Assembly: GCA_045402695.1 (NCBI GenBank)
Contig: JAWPNA010000188.1
Location: forward strand, 1 to 7,384
DNA: 7,384 nt
Reading direction: 5' to 3'
From: JAWPNA01 sp045402695
GTDB lineage: Bacteria; Acidobacteriota; Polarisedimenticolia; JACPZX01; DASXTC01
The translations under genes and the position numbers were made by a program. Below the pieces are notes generated by a model. The model saw only the letters and a list, made by a program, of their open reading frames with translations. It ran no database searches and was not told the DNA's origin. This document shows positions 1-5,383 of the stretch, one piece after another (position 1 is the first letter of the stretch; each line of letters opens with the position of its first letter).

Positions 1-37
1 CCGGGGGGGGGTTGCCCGCCGCCCCACGCAGCATGAG

Positions 38-70
38 GCCGCAACCCCCGTGCGCCCTTCGGGTTGCGGC
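38..70. repeat. 10-bp perfect inverted repeat with 13-base loop (hairpin)
   Basis: GCCGCAACCC at 38-47 is perfectly complemented by GGGTTGCGGC at 61-70, leaving a 13-base loop. As RNA this would form a stable GC-rich stem. No T-tract follows on the plus strand (the next bases are GC-rich), so it does not look like a classical intrinsic terminator. It could still end an upstream transcript, lie in the leader of the grpE mRNA, or be a chance product of high GC. Confidence 0.4.
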
Positions 71-181
71 GGCGCCCGCCCGCCGCACATCATCGCCGTG
101 GCATCTCCCGAGACGACCGATGTCCCGCATCGCTGTCGTCGCGGCTCCTCGCATCCAGGCGGGCGGCGCACGCAACGCGAC

Positions 182-197
182 CCGAGCCATGACTCGG
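182..197. promoter_or_regulatory. Near-palindrome 16 bases upstream of the grpE start (candidate operator)
   Basis: The 16 bases CCGAGCCATGACTCGG differ from their reverse complement at one base pair: arms CCGAG/CTCGG around a central CATG. The element ends 16 bases before the grpE ATG, a plausible place for a repressor site or a small hairpin. It does not match the CIRCE/HrcA operator (TTAGCACTC-N9-GAGTGCTAA) that often controls grpE. In DNA this GC-rich such a dyad can arise by chance, so regulatory function is inferred only from position. Confidence 0.25.
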
Positions 198-213
198 ACA
201 CACTCCTAGGCCC

Positions 214-795
214 ATGACGGCGAAGACCACCCATCCCGATCCCGAACGAGCCAAGATCAACGTGGTGGACCACAGGCATCACGTTCGCCCGGACGGCGCC
301 ACAGACGCCCACGAGAACGCTCGGAGCCGGTACCCCTCCTTCGTCGAGGAGCTCAAGGACCGCACTGAGCTGGCCGAGAAGCGCGCGCGGGAGGCGATGG
401 CCCGGGTGGACGCGGAGCTGGAGGCCGTGCGCGAACGGCTGGCCAAGGACGTCGATCGCCGCGTGTCGCAGGGCAAGGCGGCCTTTCTTGGCTCGATGCT
501 CGAAGTCGCGGACAACCTCGACCGCGCGGCTCGTGGAGCGATCCAGGAATCGCCCGCCATCCGTGATGGCCTCGAGCTGATCCGGCAGCAACTTGCGGGT
601 GCCCTCAAGGCCCAGGGAGTCGAACCGATCGAGACGCTTGGGTTGCCATACGATCCCCACGTTGCCGAGGCCGTGGTGGTCGAGCTGGTCGAGGCCGCCC
701 GCGACAACGTGGTCATCGAGGAGCTTCAGCGCGGCTACCGCCTCGGAGATGTGATCCTCCGCCCGGCGCGCGTGAAAGTGGGCCGCGCCGCCTGA
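214..795 (+). CDS. grpE: GrpE-type nucleotide exchange factor (DnaK co-chaperone)
   Basis: This 193-residue protein belongs to the GrpE family, whose members dimerise and release ADP from DnaK (Hsp70) in the cytoplasm. Residues about 40-90 are highly charged and helical (KRAREAMARVDAEL and onward), matching the long dimerising coiled coil. The segment LEVADNLDRA (about 95-105) is the conserved join to the four-helix part. The C-terminal beta domain has the family signature: YDPHVAEAV (about 146-154), then GYRLGDVILRPARVKV (about 174-189). Length is normal for the family. The N-terminus is less usual, with KINVVDHRHH at about 14-23 before the coiled coil. The ATG at 214 has only a weak ribosome-binding site (TAGG). 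It is preferred because the next in-frame ATG (398) would cut into the coiled coil. No dnaK or dnaJ is visible, and the gene is probably transcribed separately from the oxidoreductase genes 95 bases downstream. Confidence 0.93.
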   Translation: MTAKTTHPDPERAKINVVDHRHHVRPDGATDAHENARSRYPSFVEELKDRTELAEKRAREAMARVDAELEAVRERLAKDVDRRVSQGKAAFLGSMLEVADNLDRAARGAIQESPAIRDGLELIRQQLAGALKAQGVEPIETLGLPYDPHVAEAVVVELVEAARDNVVIEELQRGYRLGDVILRPARVKVGRAA

Positions 796-822
796 AGGTC
801 GCTGGGTTCCCGCCGCTCCTCG

Positions 823-863
823 AAAAAACGGTCTTCCTCCCGCAAGGGTCATCCTGCTAGACT
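823..863 (+). promoter_or_regulatory. Candidate extended -10 promoter with upstream A-tract for the oxidoreductase operon
   Basis: TGCTAGACT at 855-863 reads as an extended -10 (TG, one base, then TAGACT, 4 of 6 matches to TATAAT). This places transcription start near 870, about 20 bases before the GTG start codon. The best -35 candidate, TTCCTC at 834-839 with an 18-base spacer, is poor (2 of 6). The only A-run in this GC-rich gap (AAAAAA, 823-828) lies just upstream of the -35 position, where an UP element would sit. It is a sequence-pattern call without experimental support. The operon could instead be read from upstream through grpE. Confidence 0.4.
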
Positions 864-881
864 CTCGCCTCATTCAAGGGC

Positions 882-888
882 GGGAGGG
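882..888 (+). promoter_or_regulatory. Ribosome-binding site deciding the GTG start at 891
   Basis: GGGAGGG is a strong Shine-Dalgarno match. Its GGAGG core (883-887) leaves only three bases before the GTG at 891, shorter than usual. The start is still favoured because the peptide beginning there (MNYGFIIDNRKCIGC) carries the first ferredoxin cysteines. The next in-frame methionine (residue 56) would delete the first cluster motif. Confidence 0.6.
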
Positions 889-890
889 TC

Positions 891-2516
891 GTGAACTACG
901 GCTTCATCATCGACAACCGGAAGTGCATCGGCTGCCACGCCTGCACCGTGGCCTGCAAGGCCGAGCACGACGTCCCGCTGGGGGTGAACCGGACCTGGGT
1001 GAAGTACGTCGAGACGGGGACATTCCCGGAAACCCGCCGTCTCTTCAGCGTGATGCGCTGCAACCACTGCGCCGACGCGCCCTGCACGACGATCTGCCCG
1101 GTCACGGCGCTGTACACGCGGCAGGACGGGATCGTCGACTTCGATCCGAACCGCTGCATCGGCTGCAAGGCCTGCCTGCAGGCCTGTCCCTATGACGCCC
1201 TCTACATCGATCCCACCACCCACACCGCCGCCAAGTGCAACTTCTGCGCGCACCGCATCGAGGTGGGGCTCGAGCCTCCGTGCGCCGTGGTCTGCCCGGT
1301 GCACGCCATCATCGCCGGCGACATGGACGATCCCTCCACCGAGATCGCCCAGCTCATCAAGATCCAGCCCCTTTCCGTGCGCAAGCCGGAGAAGGGGACT
1401 CTCCCCAAGGTCTTCTACATCGAGGCCCAGGCTGCATCACTGGTTCCCGCGATGACGGACATCCCCGCGGCTTACGCGTGGAGCGAGGCGCGCGAGCCGG
1501 GTGTGGAGCCACGGCGCCCCGCCCGCGAGCTGCCGGCGGCGCGAGGATCCTCCGAGGTCCTGCCCGGCGGCCTGCTGGCCGATGAGATCTGGGACAGGGT
1601 GCGCGCCGCCATGGGAGAAAGGGCAAGCGACGCGCGTCGGGTGTACGACACGGGGCAGACCCATCGTGATTCCTGGGGATGGAAGGTCTCCGCCTACTTG
1701 TGGACCAAGTCGATCTCTTCGGGCTGTGGGATGCTGGTGCCTTTCGCCGGCGCTGCGGGATCGGGAGGCGATGGAAGTGATCTCGGCTTCGCCGCCGTTC
1801 TCGTATCTCTGATCTTCCTCGCCCTCACGGGGTTCCTGCTGATCGCCGACCTCAAGCGCCCCGAGCGGTTTGTTTGGGTGATCACGCGGCCGCAGTGGAG
1901 ATCCTGGCTCACGCGCGGCTCGTACATCCTGCTTCTGTTCGGGCTCGTCGCGGTCGGTCTGGCCGCGGCGCGGCTGATGCGCCTGCCGCTGCTCTGCCGC
2001 GCGCTCGCCTGGCCGGGTGCGGTCCTGGGGTTGGCCGCCGCGGTCTACACCGCTTTCCTCTTTCGCCAGTCCAAGGGGCGCGATCTGTGGCAGAGCCGGT
2101 TGCTGCCCCTCCACCTGCTCGTACAGGCGGTGGTCGCCGGGCTGGCGCTGATGGTGCTGCTGCGGGCAGCCATGCCCGCTGTGGTGTCTCACCACGGAGC
2201 GGGGTTCCAGACATGGCTCTTTGGAGCGCTCGCGTTGAACCTCGCGCTCGTCGCCGTGGAGATCTTCGCGACCCACCAGACACAGGACGCGAACGCCGCC
2301 GCGCGCTGGGCCCGGACGGGGGTCCGCCTCCACATCTTGACCTGGGGCGTGATCCTGATCGGCCACGCGATCCCTCTGGCGCTGCTGGCGGCGGTTCGCG
2401 CGGTCCCCGGCGCCGCTGAAGGCATCGCCCCCGGCGCGGCGGTCGCCGCGCTCCTGGGGCTGGGCCTGTATGAGCATCTCTACGTGCGAGCCGGCCAGTC
2501 GGTGGCCCTCTCATGA
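891..2516 (+). CDS. Fused 4x[4Fe-4S] electron-transfer subunit and NrfD/PsrC-type membrane anchor
   Basis: This 541-residue protein combines two normally separate subunits of a complex iron-sulfur molybdoenzyme. Residues 1-180 resemble the DmsB/PsrB/PhsB electron-transfer subunit. Sixteen cysteines in four groups (12/15/18/22, 57/60/65/69, 89/92/95/99, 116/119/131/135) can bind four [4Fe-4S] clusters. A charged linker (about 180-258) leads to WGWKVSAYLWTKS, the typical entry to an NrfD-like domain, and about eight hydrophobic segments (near 275-292, 299-319, 343-361, 372-391, 404-426, 439-460, 481-502, 511-530). The motif DLKRPERF after segment 2 is an NrfD hallmark. NrfD domains exchange electrons with quinones in the membrane. 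There is no signal peptide. Arg/Lys-rich loops after segments 2, 4 and 6 suggest that the iron-sulfur domain and both termini are cytoplasmic. The gene overlaps the catalytic subunit gene by four bases (ATGA), implying translational coupling. The direction of electron flow is unknown. Confidence 0.92.
   Translation: MNYGFIIDNRKCIGCHACTVACKAEHDVPLGVNRTWVKYVETGTFPETRRLFSVMRCNHCADAPCTTICPVTALYTRQDGIVDFDPNRCIGCKACLQACPYDALYIDPTTHTAAKCNFCAHRIEVGLEPPCAVVCPVHAIIAGDMDDPSTEIAQLIKIQPLSVRKPEKGTLPKVFYIEAQAASLVPAMTDIPAAYAWSEAREPGVEPRRPARELPAARGSSEVLPGGLLADEIWDRVRAAMGERASDARRVYDTGQTHRDSWGWKVSAYLWTKSISSGCGMLVPFAGAAGSGGDGSDLGFAAVLVSLIFLALTGFLLIADLKRPERFVWVITRPQWRSWLTRGSYILLLFGLVAVGLAAARLMRLPLLCRALAWPGAVLGLAAAVYTAFLFRQSKGRDLWQSRLLPLHLLVQAVVAGLALMVLLRAAMPAVVSHHGAGFQTWLFGALALNLALVAVEIFATHQTQDANAAARWARTGVRLHILTWGVILIGHAIPLALLAAVRAVPGAAEGIAPGAAVAALLGLGLYEHLYVRAGQSVALS
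2513..2516 (+). other. ATGA start-stop overlap coupling anchor and catalytic subunit
   Basis: The ATG of the molybdopterin subunit and the TGA of the iron-sulfur/NrfD gene share bases (ATGA). No convincing Shine-Dalgarno precedes this ATG (upstream bases are GGTGGCCCTCTC), so translation probably reinitiates from the upstream gene. That would help keep the two subunits in fixed ratio. Confidence 0.75.
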
Positions 2517-5383
2517 GCGCCGCGCCGCGCGACGGGTTCAGGCCCGGTTTCATCGAGCGGATGCTTCGCCGCCTGAGCGGAAAGGCTTCCCTGGAGATCC
2601 CACCGATGCCGCAGCGGGGGCCGCTCTCGCTGTTTCCGTCCGTCGATCGCTGGGATGACTGGGAAGAGTACGAGGCCACGGCCTGGCCGCGCCGCGTCAA
2701 GAGGAGCTACACCCTGGTGCCCACCATCTGCTTCAACTGCGAGGCGGCATGCGGACTGCTCGCCTACGTGGACAAGGAGACCCACAAAATCCGCAGGTTC
2801 GAGGGGAACCCTCTTCACCCTGCAAGCCGCGGGCGCAACTGCGCCAAAGGACCGGCCACGATCAATCAGATCAACGACCCGGAGCGGATCCTGTATCCGA
2901 TGCGCCGAACCGGACGCCGGGGCGACAACCAGTGGGAGCGGATCACCTGGGACCAGGCCCTCGACGACATCGCCGGCCGCATCCGCGCCGCGTTCGTCGA
3001 GGGGCGGCACAACGAGGTGATGTACCACGTGGGCCGCCCCGGCCACGAGCGGACGATGGATCGTGTGCTGAAGGGATGGGGCATCGACGGGCACAACTCG
3101 CACACGAACGTCTGCTCCGCCTCGGCTCGGCTCGGCTACCAGCTCTGGGTCGGCTCAGACCGTCCGTCTCCGGATCACGCGGGTGCGCGATTCATCCTGC
3201 TGCTCTCCTCGCACCTGGAGACCGGTCACTACTTCAACCCACACGCCCAGCGCATCATCGAGGGGAAGTTGCGCGGCGCGAGGGTCGCCGTCATGGATCC
3301 GCGGCTCTCCAACACCGCCTCCATGGCCGATCACTGGATGCCCACGCGGCCGGGCAGCGAGGCGGCAGTGCTGTTGGCCATGGCTCTCATCATCCTGAAC
3401 GAGGGGCTGTTCAACGCGGAGTTCGTCAGGCGATGGGTTAACTGGGAGGAGTACCTGCGCGAGGAGCATCCGGACGTGCCCGCGAGCTTCGATCATTTCA
3501 TCGGCAAGCTGAAGGAGGTGTACGCGTCCTTCACCCCCGAGTTCGCCGCATCGGAAAGCGGCATCCTCGCGTCGACCATTGTCGTGGTCGCCAGGGAGAT
3601 TGCGCAGGCGGGCAGCGCCTTCGCGGCGCACGTGTGGCGCGGCGCCGCCTCGGGCAACCTGGGAGGATGGCAGGTGGCGCGAGCCGTGCAGTTCCTGAGC
3701 GTCCTGACAGGGGCGGTGGGCACGCGCGGCGGCACATCGCCGGCGTCGTGGAACAAATTCTCGCCGGTGACCTTCGCCGAGCCGCCCGCGCAACGGTTCT
3801 GGAACGAGCTGCTCTTCCCGCGCGAGTGGCCCCTCGCGCATTACGAGATGTCGTTCCTGCTGCCTCACTTCCTGAAGGAAGGGCGCGGAAAGCTGGACGT
3901 CTACTTCACGCGCGTCTACAACCCGGTCTGGACCAACCCGGACGGCTTCACCTGGATGGAGGCCCTCTCGGACGAGTCGAAGGTGGGTTGCCACGTCGCG
4001 CTGACTCCCACGTGGAGCGAGACGGCGCTGTTCGCCGACTACGTGCTGCCGATGGGGCACGCCGGAGAGCGGCACGACGTGCAGAGCCAGGAAACGCAGG
4101 CGGGCGCCTGGGTGTCGTTCCGCCAGCCGGTGCTGCGCGCCGCGTGGGAACGAGCGGGCCGCCGCACGGATCTCACGTGGGAGACCAATCCCGGAGAGGT
4201 GTGGGAAGAGGACGAATTCTGGATCGAGCTGTCGTGGCGTATCGACCCGGACGGCGGCCTGGGGATCCGGAAGTGGTTCGAGTCTCCCTACCGGCCCGGG
4301 CGGAAGGTCACCGTCGAGGAGTATTACCGCTGGATGTTCGAGAACTCCGTGCCGGGGCTGCCCGAGGCCGCGGCGGCCCAAGGCCTGACTCCGCTTGAAT
4401 ACATGCGCCGGTTCGGTGCCTTCGAGATCAGGAAGGATGTCTACGAGCTGCACGAGGAGCGACTTGCGCCGGAGGCGATGCGGGAGGCCGAGGTGGACGA
4501 GGTCACGGGCGTCATCAGAAGGGCAGGCTCGCCGGTGGGCGTCAGAATCGACGGGGTGCCCAGAGCCGGCTTCGCCACGCCCTCGAGGAAGCTGGAGTTC
4601 TACAGCCGCACGATGAAAGAATGGGGCTGGGCCGAGGCGGCCCTTCCCGGCTACATCCCGAGTCACGTCCATCACGAGACGATCGACCCGGCAGACGGGG
4701 AGTTCCTGCTGCTGCCGACCTTCAGGCTCCCCACGATGATCCACACGCGGTCGGGCAACGCGAAGTGGCTGATGGAGATCTCCCATCGCAATCCCGTCCT
4801 CATGCACACCGCGGACGCCGCGCGTCTCGGAGTGGTCACGGGCGACCTCGTGAAGGTGCGCACCGAGATCGGTCATTTCGTCAACAAGGTGTACGTCACC
4901 GAGGGGATCAGGCCGGGTGTGGTCGCCTGCTCGCATCACATGGGCAGATGGCGGCTCTCGCGGCAGGGAGGCAGCCGATGGGCCACCGCGCACGTGAGCC
5001 TGAAGCGCGCCGGCGCCAGGTGGCACCTGCGGCAGATGGAAGGCATCGCTCCTTTCGCGAGCGAGGACCCCGACTCGCTCAGGATCTGGTGGCGGGATCC
5101 CGGCGTGAACCAGAACCTCGCGTTCCCCGTTCATCCGGATCCGATATCGGGGATGCACTGCTGGCACCAGAAGGTGCGCCTGGAGAAGGCGGGAGCGGAG
5201 GATCGCTACGGGGACATCGAGGTGGACACGGACCTCGCGATGGAGGTGTACCGCAAGTGGCGGGCGATGTGCCGGCCGGCCCCGGGCCCCGGCGGGCTGC
5301 GCCGTCCCCGATGGCTGGGCCGCCCCTTGAGGCCGGCGCCGGAAGCCTACACCTTCAATCCGCGCCCTGAACCGCATGACTGA
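2513..5383 (+). CDS. Molybdopterin (bis-MGD) oxidoreductase catalytic subunit, DMSO reductase superfamily
   Basis: This 956-residue protein is a catalytic subunit of the DMSO reductase superfamily. Cysteines 73, 76, 80 and 110 (Cx2Cx3Cx29C) form the N-terminal [4Fe-4S] site. They are followed by Lys112, the residue that usually bridges cluster and pterin in this family. The central domains contain HNSHTNVCSASARLGY (195-210), where Cys201 is the likely Mo ligand; it is an ordinary TGC codon, not selenocysteine. Also visible are SSHLETGHYFNPHAQR (232-247), VMDPRLSNTASMADHW (260-275) and ADYVLPMGHAGERHD (508-522). The C-terminal MGD-binding domain spans about 728-890, with NPVLMHTADAARLGVVTGD (760-778). 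The first 72 residues contain arginines but no hydrophobic stretch after them, so I see no Tat signal and predict a cytoplasmic protein. Its redox partner is the upstream iron-sulfur/NrfD fusion. Substrate is unknown: polysulfide, thiosulfate, tetrathionate, arsenate and phenylacetyl-CoA oxidoreductases are all relatives, and nothing here singles out one. Confidence 0.94.
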   Translation: MSAAPRDGFRPGFIERMLRRLSGKASLEIPPMPQRGPLSLFPSVDRWDDWEEYEATAWPRRVKRSYTLVPTICFNCEAACGLLAYVDKETHKIRRFEGNPLHPASRGRNCAKGPATINQINDPERILYPMRRTGRRGDNQWERITWDQALDDIAGRIRAAFVEGRHNEVMYHVGRPGHERTMDRVLKGWGIDGHNSHTNVCSASARLGYQLWVGSDRPSPDHAGARFILLLSSHLETGHYFNPHAQRIIEGKLRGARVAVMDPRLSNTASMADHWMPTRPGSEAAVLLAMALIILNEGLFNAEFVRRWVNWEEYLREEHPDVPASFDHFIGKLKEVYASFTPEFAASESGILASTIVVVAREIAQAGSAFAAHVWRGAASGNLGGWQVARAVQFLSVLTGAVGTRGGTSPASWNKFSPVTFAEPPAQRFWNELLFPREWPLAHYEMSFLLPHFLKEGRGKLDVYFTRVYNPVWTNPDGFTWMEALSDESKVGCHVALTPTWSETALFADYVLPMGHAGERHDVQSQETQAGAWVSFRQPVLRAAWERAGRRTDLTWETNPGEVWEEDEFWIELSWRIDPDGGLGIRKWFESPYRPGRKVTVEEYYRWMFENSVPGLPEAAAAQGLTPLEYMRRFGAFEIRKDVYELHEERLAPEAMREAEVDEVTGVIRRAGSPVGVRIDGVPRAGFATPSRKLEFYSRTMKEWGWAEAALPGYIPSHVHHETIDPADGEFLLLPTFRLPTMIHTRSGNAKWLMEISHRNPVLMHTADAARLGVVTGDLVKVRTEIGHFVNKVYVTEGIRPGVVACSHHMGRWRLSRQGGSRWATAHVSLKRAGARWHLRQMEGIAPFASEDPDSLRIWWRDPGVNQNLAFPVHPDPISGMHCWHQKVRLEKAGAEDRYGDIEVDTDLAMEVYRKWRAMCRPAPGPGGLRRPRWLGRPLRPAPEAYTFNPRPEPHD
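5376..5383 (+). other. 8-base overlap coupling molybdoenzyme and glycosyltransferase genes
   Basis: ATGACTGA holds both the ATG of the glycosyltransferase and the TGA of the catalytic subunit. I see no Shine-Dalgarno ahead of this ATG, which supports coupled translation and a shared transcript. An alternative start exists at 5421 (residue 16, GDGMPLLLLAFVK), just before the first membrane helix; it also lacks a strong ribosome-binding site. Confidence 0.65.

Larger units (their letters stand above)
1..213. other. Probable non-coding leader upstream of grpE
   Basis: I find no convincing gene here. An open frame at 12-209 (+) would give a 65-residue Arg/Pro/Ala-rich peptide with no recognisable domain, as random GC-rich DNA often does. 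The stretch opens with a run of nine G (3-11). It also contains a 10-bp inverted repeat (38-70) and a near-palindrome (182-197), listed separately. I see no clear sigma-70 or heat-shock promoter. The window starts here, so any upstream gene is out of view. Confidence 0.55.

Noticed and set aside
3..11. Run of nine G as a possible phase-variable tract or G-quadruplex
   Set aside because: It lies at the very edge of the window with no gene start in reach and only one G-run, so neither idea can be supported.
12..209. Small 65-codon plus-strand frame before grpE
   Set aside because: It has no ribosome-binding site, no domain and an Arg/Pro-biased composition. Its overlap with the inverted repeat and near-palindrome suggests non-coding DNA.
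1437..2477. 346-codon minus-strand open frame opposite the NrfD domain
   Set aside because: Its Arg/Gln/Glu-rich, low-complexity product is antisense to hydrophobic-helix codons. It is a compositional artefact.
891..2516. Alternative complex III (ActB/ActC) subunit
   Set aside because: ActB fuses the iron-sulfur part to a Mo-lacking MopB-like domain, not to NrfD. The catalytic subunit here keeps its cofactor residues, and no act cytochromes are present.
2513..2590. Twin-arginine signal from the RR pair at residues 19-20 of the molybdoenzyme
   Set aside because: The following residues (LSGKASLEIPPMPQRG) are not hydrophobic and there is no cleavage-site-like stretch, so it cannot act as a Tat h-region.
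3122..3136. Tandem CTCGG triplication
   Set aside because: It falls within the codons of the conserved SARLGY motif and is explained by Leu/Gly/Arg codon choice, not by a repeat element.
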